NCBI GenBank assembly: GCA_033026295.1
Contig: CM065187.1
Coordinates: 20,866,388-20,930,387 of the forward strand
Direction: 5' to 3'
Source: Channa striata
Lineage: Eukaryota > Chordata > Actinopteri > Anabantiformes > Channidae
Length of the DNA stretch: 64,000 nt
The position numbers were made by a program, and so were the translations under genes. This document shows, piece by piece, positions 41,801 through 53,983 of this stretch (position 1 is the stretch's first letter; each line of letters starts with the position of its first letter). Below the pieces are notes generated by a model, which saw only the letters and a program-made list of their open reading frames with translations, did no database searches and was not told the DNA's origin.

Positions 41801-44800
41801 TTTTCAATGTCATGTACATTTAATAATTTGACAGATCCTTATATCTAAAGTAACTTTACAAGTACAATAGTGCAAAAAAGTAAAGTCATGGAGAAAGCCA
41901 ACAAAGTGCCATGAGAAGAAATGTTTTGGCTTCTTTTTCTTTTTTTGTTTTTTAAATTTCTCCACTCCAGTGAGAGCTGTGTTCAGAGGCATTGTACTTT
42001 TCTGGGTTCAGTTTTTTAAAGTGCATAGGAACTTGGGGAGGAGTCCCAATCTTTGACAGTTTTTGAACATTGGGAATGAGGCTGCTTATTATGGAAAATT
42101 TAAAAATCTCATTCCATCATGCATCATGGGTCCTTGCATGGTAGGGATTTGCATAGGGATTTATCTTACACAAAATGTATCCTAATAACAACGGCTTTCA
42201 GAGGTTTTCTTCAGGCCATGCAGTGATTTCCACTACAGAATCACTGTTGTATGCGAATATTTTAATAATAATCTAATATAATCTTCTTTATGGTTTTATA
42301 GTAAGAACTGTAATTCTTATGGTGTTAAACATGTTTTTTTCCTTTTACATTTATAGTTTAAATAAACAATATGTTTCAAATTAAATTTTTTCCCAAACAA
42401 TTGCATTTTCTTCTTATTTACTTAATGTTCAAGCTTTTCTAGAAATAGGGTTTGCATTATCTTACTGTACCTTTGCTCCACAGTCAGCACCTTTGCTCAC
42501 ACAGAAACCAATGAACACAGGGTCAGCCATTTTGACCAGGATGTTGTCCACACAGTAAACATGCAGATACTCCACCCCCCTTATTTTCATGTCCTCCAGC
42601 ACCTTATTGTCCACTAATGCTTGGTACAGACCACCATTGCCATCTGACAGGGAGAAGATAGGGGTAGGTTTGCATCATTCTCACTCTCCCAAACACACAT
42701 CTGTGACATGATTTCAGTGATATCTGTATCAGTCTCCTCTGTGAGCACTAATGTACTAACCAGGGGCCATGGCTATCCTTCCTTTACCCTGCAGGATGAC
42801 TTTTCCATCAAAGGTCACTGCTGGGATCATCCTTTGCTCAAACATAATAATGTTGGATGGCTCCAGAAAAAAGTAGTTGTTCTCTTTGAAGAACTTCTTA
42901 GTGGGACCCAATGTGAACTCACTAGTCATTATGTACCTGAAAAGTGAAAGCAATTTAGTATTTAGTGCATTTTGCTGCTCTTAGGGATCTAAAACAGAAC
43001 AGAAAGGAAAGTGAGTAATGTACTTTGCCAGGTAAACAAAAACACTGCTCCAGATGAATGTTGGTCTTGGTCTGTCTCTGCTTGATAGTTTTTGCCATGT
43101 ATGGCATCACTTTAGAAAAGGTATAAATAATACAATAATAATAATAATAATAGTTTTATCATTATCATCATCATCGGCATCATCGTTATTGCTACTACTA
43201 TTATTACTGTTCCTGCAGTGTTACTGCCAAAAGCCATGATGGTAAAAATAATGTAATGTAATGTTGATATAATCTTACCATGGAATGGTGCATTTTGAGC
43301 CATGCTTCACATTTGCCAGCTCCTGGATTTTGTGAATGCGCTCTGCCTGGATCTGGTACAAAGTCTTGCCACTTGGTAGCCCAACGTTATACATCCCTTT
43401 GGGATACTGAACACCAAGACGTGTCCCCTGACCACCTGCCAAGAGCAGGACTCCAACTCGATTCTGTGATATCTGTAACAACCCTGTCAAAGAGAAAGAG
43501 GTGACTGTGTTTATAAATGTTACTTATTTGCAATCAGAGCCTTTATAATTTACACACATGGCACAACCCATTAAATCAGATATAACAGATTTCATACAAA
43601 ATTTTACTATGTCAAATGTAGATATGTATCAATATGCAGATGAATACACTGGAATGTCCACCATATTATTATATAACTGCACAAGAGCAGCGAGATCATC
43701 ATCATCAAAAGCTGCTGTGTTGTTGTACTGCTCAAACATGTGAACTGGCTGTACTGCAATAACAAAAATCTGCATCACTGTTGACTGTAATACTCCAGAT
43801 CAGTAGATAAATGTTTATGGTAACAAGATTTTTACAGTTATACTTTGACACCATACTGTATGTATATGTGTGTGTGTAGTTCAGTCTTGGATTGAAACCA
43901 AAGCTTGTTAGAGTATAGTTGCTGTGTTCATGTGTTAAAATACACAAAAATGAGAATCCATTGTGTATTCTGTCTGTGTTACTTGTGCAAGTTATTGTCA
44001 TTGTATCTGTGAACATGGGTTGATGTGAAAACCTGTATTATTGAACAGAAAGTGTCAACGCCAGAATTCTTCTAAAGCCAATTTCAAGTTTTGTTAAACC
44101 CAATACCCAACTGACCTCAACAAGGCTTACTTTCTTTAATCCAATTTAAACTAGTCTAATTGGTTAATAAATCTCTTCAAAACTTCAGATTACATTTATA
44201 AACACACCCTTAACAATCTATTGGTTAATGATTACTTTTATTCATTTAACAATGTCTGTATAGTTTAGTGTGCAGGCCTCAGGCTGCTTAACATACATGA
44301 GCATAATCAAATTAAGTACAAGCGGGGCTTTCTCCACCTGTTTGTGATAGACTTTTTATAGATGTCTTGACAGATTGCTCAGACTTGCTGCATGTGTGGT
44401 GGCAGGTGCCATCAGCATTGATCCTAGTTAAGAGTAAAGATACTTTTGATCTTTGAATTGTAGTAACCAGACATCTCAGAGAAATCAGCTTTCTCAGTTA
44501 ATCAAGGAACACTGTTTACATGTACTTAAGAAACCTGTGTAGTGAAAACCTGTGTATATAAATTCTGTTGGACGTTAGGCAGACTTTATTCTAAATACAA
44601 TGCACCACACCATAAATGCTTTTAGTCATTCTTTGATTCATCTGCTTGTTCCTGTCTGCAGCGTTTTGTTATGCACAGCGCTCAGAAATCTACATAGGGA
44701 ATTAACCTAGTTTTAGAAACAAGCTTTTCCGTTTACAAGTCGCTTAACAAATCAGCTTTCCAGAGAAAGCAAACTGTAACGTGGTTACTTAAATTACTTT

Positions 44801-47800
44801 TTGGCCAGATTTTTGTAAAAAAAAAAAAAAAACTGTGAAAAAGACCCCTCTGAGCAGGATTACTATTGCAACAACACATCATCAGTAGGATAAAACTAAC
44901 ATGTCTCACAACGGTCTAACTAGTTATAGTCACGCTATAACGAACTAGTTATAGTCCTGCTGCTATAGGCTTAGACTGCTGGGGGACTTGATGCACTGAG
45001 CCACGTTCCTCTTCTCTTCATTCTCTCCTCTCACCCCACATTTATATGTCACCACTGTAAGACATTAACTCTGTGTCTTCGTTCTCCCGTAGTTGTGCTT
45101 CTCCCTTTCTGTATCCCTCTCTCTGTCCCTGTCTTCAGACGTCCCAGACTTTGGAGCTGTGTGTCTTCCAGTGCGCAGCTACTGGTCCTACTAACCTGCC
45201 CAATGTTTTGTTGTCGCTTTTGTTGCTCTTTGCTTTTATCTCTTTATTTTCCACTCACCCCAATTGGTCAAGGCAGTTGGCCGCCCAACCAGTCTTGGTT
45301 TTATTATGTAAAGTGCTTTGAGAGGACTTTGTTTTAAATGGCCGCTATATAAATAAAGTTGAATTGAATTGAATTAAATTGAAAATGTTATTATTTATCT
45401 GAGGTATTTAATACTACGACCTTTTACAATCAGAAGTAAATAACATAGAAAATAATAGAGGGGGTAATTATTTTAAGAAATGACTGTTAAATGTTAACAT
45501 AGTCAGCAAGTGGCTGGCTGGAAGAAAATACACTTCTGTGAATATGTGAATTCAAATAGTTTGGTCACTCTGTCTGCCATTTTAATGGGTGTGTTGCACA
45601 TGCTAACAGGAGGTGGCCATTTCTGGCCACAAATACTCCTTTTATACTGATATAATTTCTTGACAATATTACTCCAGTGTTTAAAGAATTTCGCGAGTAG
45701 TGTTTGGGTGACCTCAGCACAGTTTCGTTGTTTTGTCTTTATGTATGCACGGCATGCACAAATAGGTGTTTTATATAGTTCAATTATCACACTTTTTAAC
45801 AAGATCAAACGCCAATCATTTACTTTTGTGTTTGTGTTATTACAGACTTACACTGTCTTACACAGTACAGGAGGGAGGACTAGGATCCCTTCACTGCTAA
45901 GAGTGGAGGACAAAAGTTTGAAGATCTGTTTTTTAAAAAGAGATACTTGTTTGTTACTTTAGTAATTTTAGTACAATTTCAACTGCTTGACACTGTTTGA
46001 TTGTAATATACCGTAGAGCACCATTTGTCCTCTTTGACACCATTAAAATGTGAAATATCAGTTTGTAGACATGTCATGACCTTGATAACAAGATCTCTTT
46101 ATTGCTTATGGAGACTAGGTAAAACATTTGTCATGCAATGAAAACAAATTTTAATACTACAGCCGTGTTGACATTGACAGTCCAGCTTGTTACTAACCCG
46201 AAGAAAAAAAAAAACACTAGATACAATTTTGGCACCTTTGGGTGCCAAGCTGATCATGACGTTAAATGTTGCATGACATTTGAGAGAAGAAAACTATCTC
46301 TGCAAAAGGGGGTATGAATATGGTAGAATATTTTACTGCATACAAGTTCCACTTGTGTCTCAGGGAAAGCTAAAAACTTTGGAAAGTGAACTATGACACC
46401 TTCACACAGAATTCATGTGTGCTTTCAAGCAGGTTTTATAGAAAGTGTGTCCAAGTGGAAATTATCCTTCCAACGGTGGTGCACTGAAAGCTAAAACATT
46501 TAGCTCAGAGAGGAGGCCCACTTACAGGTGCATTATAGATAGTAGCAGCTATGGGGATATTTTCTGTAAAAATAAATAAACATTAGGCCTGGAAACTGAT
46601 CACTGAGCATCCAGTGGAAAATTCCCTCTGTCACGCTAAAGTCAGCCCACACAAAGTATGTGCTCATAAATACACACTTTTACAATGTAGCTTCTCATCC
46701 ACCGATGCACACACACTAATGTCAGTGGCTGCCATGCAACGTGCTTATCTGAACTTGGGGTTCAGTGTCTCGCCCAAGGACACTTTGAAATGTAGCAAGG
46801 AGGGACCAGGGATTTAACCTCTGACCCTGTGGTCTGACTGACTGCCTTACCAACTGCAGGACCAAATGTTGTTGTTACCCGGTCTTGGTTTAACAGTGTA
46901 ATGTCACAGGAACATTTTAAATGTACAGGTATATAGACTAATCAGCAACTGTAAACTGCTTTGGCTTAGTAGAAAATACCACTACCTCAATCTGGTTTCA
47001 AACCCTTTTGGCAGGGTAAATGATTTTTCAAATCAATTAAAATGGTTGCTGAGGAAGCATATTAGATGTGCTCCTCGAGTCATTCTTCATTAAACTTTTG
47101 TTTGATTGTGAACATCTACAGTTTCCCAACTTTAAGCTCAACACAAGTAATATTTGTGTAATAAGTGTTTCAATATTACCACAAAATGCAGCTTTTAATA
47201 TTTACTGCAGTCTCAGCATATGCATATACCCCTGAATAGAATTCCTCATAACTGTAACTGTAACTGTAACTTTATTTGTTAAGACCTTTAAAACAACAAG
47301 GTTGAACAAAGTGCTGTACAAGTTAAGGCATAAAATATTCAAATAAAACAAGAAAATGAGAAGTAAATAAAACCCAACAATTTAACAATAAATAACACAC
47401 ATAAAATAATGTCAACAACTCAAACTGCACACACAAGCGCACACATTGTAAATCAGGTATTGTCTCAAGCTCAACTGATGCAGCCCAAGGGCTTCATTAG
47501 TTGTACGGCATGTGCTGGGGCAAGAACAAATCAAACACCTGAAAAGGCCAGGGGTTTGTTGAGTGTCATGTCTAATTACATATTAAAAAAATCATATAAA
47601 TAGGTTACTGACATTTTGAAATTCTTTTCTAAACTGTTACGTATCAGGAAATTCTAGGAGAAAACGTCAGGCCATCTGCAAGGCTTAACCATGGGCATCA
47701 TTTGACCTTGCAAAAGGAAAATGATCCCAAGCATACCTCAAAGTCCATCAAAACTTTGTTACAGAAGATTGTAGAGTGGCAGTCACTTGACTTTAAGCCA

Positions 47801-49598
47801 TTCTGGTGTGGATGTAGCATACAGGCTAAGATTTTTTAAGGAACACTGCCAGGAGCTGGTGTCTGGCTATGCAACATTTATCAACAGGTAATAACTGCAA
47901 AAGGGTGCTCTACTATAAAATACTTTTATTATTTGAATATCTTTGAAAAGTATCAGAGTTCTGTGTTGATATTGTGGGGGCTCAACTGGCAGGGTGGAGC
48001 TGGTTTTATTTGTTCTTGTAGACTCACGACTAGTTATTTACAATACTTTACATTTCCTTTCTAATTATATTTTGTATTAAAAAGCTTTATATGCAAAAAT
48101 TATTAACCAAAACTATCACAAAAAATGTAGTGGAGTGAAAAATACATTTGTGAAAGTAAAAGTAAAACAGAAATACTCCAGTAAAGCAGAGTACCTTAAC
48201 ATTTTAATACTTAAATACTTGAGCCATATATGTTATAACTTACAACCTCTGGATTATATCAAGCAAATAGACATCAAAACCAGTTTCTGTGGTTTCCATA
48301 AAAAAAATTGATTTAGGCAGTTGTTATTTCAATGCTCAGGCCTACAAAATAAAAAAAGATGCCCTCCTTCATGTGTAACATTTAGCTACCAGTCATTTTT
48401 ACCTGCTAATATGCAACCTATTACCAAATGTCATCCTGTTCAGCTTGTATTTGAGTCCTAAATAACAAACTACCAACATCAAATCCCCCTTGAGCCTGCC
48501 ATAGGCAACAGTGGAGAGGAAAAACTCCCTTTACCGGAAGAAACCTCCAGCAGAACCAGGCTCAGGGTGGGCGGCCATCTGCCTTTACCAGTTGGGGTGA
48601 GTGGAAAGTGGAGAGAGGGTATAAGACGAGCATTTTAAAGGCAGACCCTTGTGAATCTAAAGATTAGGCAGAGGTTCACCAATCTGTGACAAACTCTGTC
48701 TATAAACAAAACAATTTCAAAAAAATGTTTCTCAGCATAAAATGGAGAAGACTTTGAAGATCCCATCACCTCAGGAACACTTCCAGAATTCCCTCACTGT
48801 TAACTTGGTTCATTCTGTAACCCACAAATGTAAGTTAAAGCTGGTGAACACAAACGAGGAGAGAGGGTCTTATAATGAAATCACTGCTCACCACCACCAG
48901 TCTATCTCAACTAAGTCCATAACTGCAAGTGTAAAATGGAAAGTTAACTGGACTCCAGACACCTCTTCATCGGGTCTCCTCTGGTCATTCGCAAAGCTGA
49001 AAACTTCCAATACTGCTGCATTGACACGAGCATTTTTTTCTTAGGGAGTCAAGTACTGCTGCGAGTAGGTCAACTGGCGTCTCAGTACCCACGTCGGTGC
49101 TATTGCCGCTTGTGTGCCGACTACTTCTATAGACAAAGACCCCAAACAGACAATGATTTTATATGCTGACCCACAAAAGTTACACTTAAAAACCCAACTT
49201 ATAGTAGTTTAAAAGAAGCACCCTTTAACGGATCAGCCAGAGAGCAGATCGGTGGGAAACCGATTCTTTACTTTACCGTATTCCCTCTAAACGCTTCACC
49301 GGTATTGCTGAGCCTCACCTTCATTCTCCCACTCTGCCAGAGTTGTCCTGCCACTTCTCTTTATGCTGCCGATGACCTGAGGGTGGACTGGCTCTATGTC
49401 CTGGTCCAGGCAGGCGGGCGGTGCAGTTGCAGCCTTTGCAGCCTGTTCGCAGTGATCTTTCAGGCCCTGTAGATCCAGCTGAGATATTTCATGGAGAAAA
49501 GTGTCCCTGTCCTCCCCACACAGCTCCGGCCAAAACTGCAGGACGTGAGACTGCCCTGTCCTCTCCAAGGTCTTTTTCACTTGCTCAAAGGAAAGCAT
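38881..49598 (-). CDS. uap1l1: UDP-N-acetylhexosamine pyrophosphorylase-like protein 1 (UAP1L1), complete, 9 exons
   Basis: This is a cytosolic UDPGP-type nucleotidyltransferase, paralogue of UAP1 (UTP + GlcNAc-1-P to UDP-GlcNAc); activity of the L1 form is less established. Minus-strand exons: 49319-49598, 43279-43483, 42761-42936, 42471-42643, 41227-41420, 39930-40070, 39640-39825, 39138-39204, 38881-38964. The 1506 nt give 501 aa (human 507). The N-terminus (MLSFEQVKKTLERTGQSHVL) is the helical part. The nucleotide-binding signature LAGGQGTRLG is at 108-117, followed by YPKGMYNVGLPSGKTL. Other family blocks are MTSEFTLGPT, FEQRMIPAVTFDGKV, MAPDGNGGLY, VYCVDNILV, AGNICNHFFS and KPNGIKMEKFVFDVF. 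It ends CEISPLVSYFGE...KELQA. The block KKVPYVDMCGNQVKPTKPNG and overall likeness to human UAP1L1 favour L1 over UAP1. No damage. The 5.8 kb intron 1 holds L2 tails and a SINE. Confidence 0.95.
39384..39487. repeat. CpG-rich direct repeat in uap1l1 intron 7
   Basis: A 35 bp word starting CGTTCGTTCCTCCCTGCGCA occurs at 39384 and 39453 (offset 69). The surroundings (39340-39575) are far richer in CpG than the rest of the intron and end GCGCGCCCCACTATTTGAGA. Probably part of a non-autonomous DNA transposon; family not recognised. Confidence 0.7.
43131..43210. repeat. ATA/ATC microsatellite
   Basis: An imperfect AAT run followed by ATC/ATT triplets in uap1l1 intron 2. Confidence 0.85.
44930..45385 (+). 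mobile_element. L2-clade 3' end (copy E), antisense in uap1l1 intron 1
   Basis: It starts ACGCTATAACGAACTAGTTATAGTC, where TAGTTATAGTC is duplicated, then CTGCTATAGGCTTAGACTGC. The C/T-rich 3' UTR follows and the end is AAATAAAGTTGAATTGAATT. The CTGGAGGTTTCTTCC block is shortened compared with copies A and D. Confidence 0.85.
46680..46862 (-). mobile_element. tRNA-derived SINE, same family as 18801-19030
   Basis: On the minus strand GCAGTTGGTAAGGCAGTCAG (A-box region) and GGTTAAATCCC (B-box) precede GTCCTTGGGCGAGACACTGA and a body complementary to GGCTGCCATGCAACGTGCTT. It lies in uap1l1 intron 1. Confidence 0.6.
47250..47400 (-). repeat. LINE/SINE 3' tail of another family
   Basis: GTAACTGTAACTGTAACTTT then ATTTGTTAAGACCTTTAAAA and AACAAAGTGCTGTACAAG is the usual layout of a fish retroposon tail read in reverse. 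It has no ORF. Confidence 0.5.
48478..48620 (-). mobile_element. internal piece of the L2 3' UTR (copy F), sense in uap1l1 intron 1
   Basis: ATCCCCCTTGAGCCTGCCAT to GGTGAGTGGAAAGTGGAGAG matches copy G closely. Both the terminal AATAAA/TTGAA part and the ORF side are missing, which is odd for target-primed insertion. Confidence 0.75.
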
Positions 49599-51018
49599 GT
49601 TGTGTGTAGGACAGAAAGACGCGGGTCTTCAGACGTCTTTCCCACAAGCGTGGCTGCTTTGTAGGAAATAACAGTATCGTGAGCAACTCGTGACCACAGC
49701 TCTTGGATGCAGACAGTTTTAACAGGATATAGCGCAGCATTCAAGTGTTAAAGAAGCCCTAACTGTTACAGGTTGACTTCCTCCTACATCTGAGCTTACT
49801 CAGCGTCTTTAGTCCATCGGTTGACCATAGAGTGTAAAAACCGATTCAGCGTCCAATGCTGAGCGCAGACCACTGCTGTCACGTGTAACATCAGCTGCTC
49901 TGACTCCTCCTCCTGTTCCTCTTGTTGCTGCCGTAGATCCTGTTGCTCCTCCGTCTTGCTGTTGGCAAACAACGAAATGGCGCATTATCACATGTCCTCA
50001 GAATCAAAGTTAGTTGATTTAAGTTACAATAGATAGTATAATAATAGTATACTACTCATTTGCTCAGACTTCCCCCATGCTTGGTCTACTTTTATTATGA
50101 TTGGGTTTTTAATCAGAAATCAAGTTTCACTATCCTGAAAGATTCAGCATTGTCTAATATTTCATATTTCCCACAATGTTCACATTTTGTGTTTCCCTAT
50201 TTTGAATAGTATAATGTTTAGCCCAGTATGGCCACGTCTGTCCATGATATGACTGTTGATTTGCATTGTCATTCCTTTGTCCTTTGTGTAAACTCTTTTC
50301 CAAAGTCAAGACACACTGCTAAAATACAGCAACCTGGCTAAAGGTCCTAGTTTATGAATGTTTATCATTGTAACTATGCAATACATAATTTATAGAAATA
50401 CATTTTATTAATTGTCAGAATTTCAAAACACTGCAATCCATTGTTACGTAAATGCGTAACAATGTACTTTCGGTTTTTGTGGAAAAGGTGTAGTAGTCAA
50501 CCCTTTGACATACACTGGAATTCTGACATTATCATGATTTATTTTTTATTTATTTTTGAATGGGTATATGTGTGAACGAAAATGCCAGAGTGAAACGCTG
50601 CGGACAGTATCCGAATATCCTTCGAGCCTAGTGCAATGTCCATATTATGTGTGTGAGCTTATACGTGCAGCACGCTACTCCGTGCCTCATCGTTGGGAGT
50701 ATATGTATTCTAATGGTTGAACCTTCTTTTTTATTAGTTGCACGCCTTCGATGTGCTGTAAACAAAACACAGTTTCCACAATTAAAAATGTTATGCCTCC
50801 TGTGCATGTTATGAGTTGGATGTATTTTGCACTGTTTGGGGTTTTTGCTGCCCTTGTCTTTTGCAGCAAAACGTGCTCTTTGGCTTTCATCAACTTCATC
50901 TTCATCTATGTTGGGATTGCCTTTCATCATCTTCATCGTCTTAATTGTTGGGAATGCGGGAGTTTGTGCTCCTCCCCTTCTTGACTGGTTGCCAGCGCAC
51001 TCGCCCTTTGCCTTTCAT
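49599..51018. other. uap1l1 upstream region and unexplained AT-rich/CpG-containing stretch
   Basis: 49599-49990 is moderately CpG-rich and is the likely uap1l1 promoter and 5' UTR. 49990-50580 is AT-rich with a 10 bp-arm hairpin (50439-50464). 50580-51018 has higher CpG and overlapping short ORFs on both strands that match nothing I recognise; it abuts the 3' tail of L2 copy G. Confidence 0.45.
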
Positions 51019-51019
51019 C

Positions 51020-53415
51020 TTCAATTCAATTCAATTCAACTTTATTTATATAGCGCCAATTTACAAGGTCATCTCAGGGCACTTTACATAATAAAGTCAA
51101 GACTATACAAACATGTAGAGAAAACCCAACAAATCCCCCTTGAGCAAGCCATAGGCAACAGTGGAGAGGAAAAACTCCCTTTACCGGAAGAAACCTCCAG
51201 CAGAACCCGGCTCAGGGTGGACGGCCATCTGCCTTGACCGGTTGGGCTGAGTGAAAAGTGGAGAGAGAAAAGAACAGAGCAACAAAAGCAGCAACAAAAT
51301 ATTGAGCAGGTTAATAGGACCAGTAGCTGCACACTGGAGGACACACAGCGCCAAATCCGGGGACACCTGTGGACAGGGAGAGAGAGGGGGAAAGAGAGGG
51401 AGAAAGACGACTACGGGACAAAGAAGACACAGAGTTAATGTCATACAGTGGTGACATTATAGATGTGGGGTGAGAGGAGAGAATGAAGAGAAGAGTAAGT
51501 GGCACAGTGCACAGAGTCCCCCAGCAGTCTAAGCCTATAGCAGCATGACTATAACCAACTATGAGCTTTATCAAAAACGAAGGTTTTGAGCCTAGTCTTA
51601 AAAATAGAGAGGGTGTCTGCTTCCCGAATCTGGACTGGGAGCTGGTATCACAGGAGAGGAGCTTGATAGCTAAAGGTTCTGCCTCCCATTCTATTTTTGG
51701 AAATTCTGGGAACCACAAGTAGGCCTGCATTTTGGGACCGAAGTGGTCTAGTAGGATGATATGGTACTAGGAGATCTTTTAAATATGATGGGGCTTGACC
51801 GTTTAAAGCTTTATAGGTAAGAGGAAGGGTTTTAAATTCTATTCTCCATTTAATTGGAAGCCAATTGAAGCTAATGAAGGTGAAATATGATCTCTCTTAC
51901 AAATCCCAGTCAGTAATCTTGCTGCAGCATTTTGGATTAATTGGAGGCTTTTTAGAGAGTTACTGGGGCAGCCTGAAAGTAGAGAATTGCAGTAGTCCAA
52001 TCTAGAAGTAACAAATGCATGAACCAATTTTTTAGCATCGCTTTGGGATAGGATGCTCCTAATTCTTGCAGTGTTTCTTCGGTGGAAGAAGGCTGTTCTA
52101 GAGATTTGTTTTATGTGTGAGGTAAATGACAAATCCTGGTCAAAAATGACTCCAAGATTCCTTGCAGTACTACTGGGGGCAAGAGTTATGTCGTCTAAAG
52201 TAGCAATATTCAACTTCATTTTATATAGCTATTATATATATATATGGTTAGAAAACATGTCTCTTAGACTTTGAGGCCCAAATAGAATAACTTCAGTTTT
52301 ATCTGAGTTTAGAAGAAGAAAATTATACATCATCCAGTCCCTTATGTCTTTTAGACTTTTAGACAATACAGAGCCTTGTGAAATTCCATAACTAACTTTT
52401 GTGTATGTCGAAGATTCATCATTAACACGAGCAAATTGGAATCTATCTGATAGATACGATTTAAACCAATTTAGTGCTGTTCCTTTAATTCCAATAACAT
52501 GTTCTAGTCTCTGTAATAATATTCTGTGATGAATGGTGTCAAATGCAGCACTAAGATCTAGCAAAACTAGTATAGAGACAAGTCCGTTATCTGAAGCCAA
52601 AAGAAGATCGTTGGTGACTTTAATCAGTGCAGTTTCTGTGCTATGATGAACTCTAAATCCTGACTGAAATTCTTCAAACAAGTCGTTTCTGCGCAGGTGG
52701 TCACATAATTGCTTTACAACTACTTTTTCAAGTATTTTAGAAATAAAGGGGAGATTGGATATTGGTCTGTAATTGGCTAAGACACCTGGATCCAGACTAG
52801 GTTTTTTAAGTAGAGGTTTGATTACAGCTACCTTATAGGCCTTTGATACATATCCTGTTTGTAAAGATAGATTAATGATATCTAATACGAACGTGTCTAA
52901 TAAGGGTAGAGCGTCTTTGAGCAGTCTAACTGGAATAGGGTCTAGCAGACATGTTGTTGGTTTAGATGCCATAATAGTTGAAGTTAACTCAGCAAGGTCT
53001 ATGAGCACAAAGCAGTCTAAAAGGGACTGAGGACTTAGTGATGATTCTAATTCTGTTGTATTTGTGGGGAGGGTCTGGTGAATTTTATTTCTAATAGCTA
53101 TGATTTTGTTTTTGAAGAAGGTCATGAAGTCATTGCTGCATAGCGTTGAGGGAATACTAGTCTCAACTGAACTATGGCTCTTAGTCAGTCTCGCTACAGT
53201 GCTGAAAAGAAACCGGGGGTTGTTCTTGTTTTCCTCTATTAGTGATGAATAATAAGCTGTTCTGGCTTTACGGAGTGCTAATTTGTATAAGTATAAATTC
53301 TTTTTCCAGGCTAAGCATGATTCTTGTGAATGAGTGGAACGCCACTTCCTGTCTAGTCTTCGTGACGCCTGCTTTAAATTGCAGGTTTGCGAGCTATACC
53401 ATGGAGATCGCCTGT
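51020..53415 (-). mobile_element. L2-clade retrotransposon copy G (5'-truncated)
   Basis: Minus strand: the ORF2 part begins at RRSPWYSSQT (about 53415) and runs through the RT. A short TA microsatellite (about 52225-52245) interrupts it, the C-terminal domain follows (52219-51839, FDQDLSFTSHIKQISRTAFF), then frame-broken remnants to about 51550. The 3' UTR ends AATAAAGTTGAATTGAATTG at 51020. The apurinic endonuclease is absent. It lies in the uap1l1-slc25a25 interval. Confidence 0.9.
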
Positions 53416-53464
53416 TCAGAATTACTGCTCTTGTCCTAACCCTCAGATTCTCAGCCTTAGCCAT
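52232..53464 (-). pseudogene. L2 reverse-transcriptase ORF lacking the catalytic palm motif, 410 aa
   Basis: The open frame contains RT blocks YRPISNLPFISKILEKVV, FQSGFRVHHSTETAL and LLDLSAAFDTIHH, then YGISQGSVL. It jumps directly to SLKDIRDWMMYNFLLLNSDK. The segment that should lie between, including the Y-A-D-D active site, is deleted in frame. The polymerase cannot be functional. The first 17 residues (MAKAENLRVRTRAVILN) are not L2 but continue the gag-like ORF upstream. Confidence 0.88.
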
Positions 53465-53482
53465 TTTAAACGCGGTTTTGAC

Positions 53483-53983
53483 TCATGCTGAAGCTGCTGA
53501 CATTGCAGAACCTGACCTGGAAGTGAGCCTAGATTGCTTGGATGTCATAGACACGCTGTCCTCAGGACCTACTTCTGCATTTTCTCCACACGCCTCCTCC
53601 ATGCGCTGTAGCGCTCCATGCACCCATTCAGTAACTTTTTCCTTAAAATCATTGAAGTCGGCTACGACAGACTCCAGCCCTTTTTGCTGTTCATCATTAG
53701 GGTCAATCAACTCTTCAATTAAGACATTTATACCGCGCAACTCACCAAACAGTTGGTCAAGCTCCGGAATCAGTGTGGTATTCACTGTCTCAGCGTTACA
53801 TTCGTTCTCCATCAGACCAAGTGTCTTTTTCCTTTTTTCTGACAACTGCTTCAGTTTAGCCTTTCTTACTTCAAGCAGCCCTTGCAAACTATTCTTCATG
53901 GACATCTGAATTTGGTTTGCTAGCTCAACAGTTGTATCTGTATCCTCCACGACAACTCTATCCGTATCCTTTCCACTTTCCAT
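53483..53983 (-). pseudogene. gag-like coiled-coil ORF, 166 aa, ends at a TGA in frame with the downstream L2 ORF
   Basis: The reading MESGKDTDRVVVEDTDTTVE begins a charged, helix-rich region (LLEVRKAKLKQLSEKRKKTL) and ends in a Ser/Arg/Ala stretch (QSRLTSRSGSAMSAASA). In N-terminal parts of LTR-element gag proteins of fish I know similar Ser-rich segments that run into RVK..-type charged helices. After the TGA (53485-53483) six codons lead in frame to the ATG of the next ORF. A CGA-to-TGA CpG transition would explain the stop. Family assignment (BEL/Pao- or Gypsy-like) is uncertain. Confidence 0.55.

Noticed and set aside
49809..49991. Gly/Ala/Thr-rich 60 aa minus-strand ORF upstream of uap1l1
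   Set aside because: It lies in the likely 5' UTR/promoter, matches no family, and the uap1l1 protein is complete without it.
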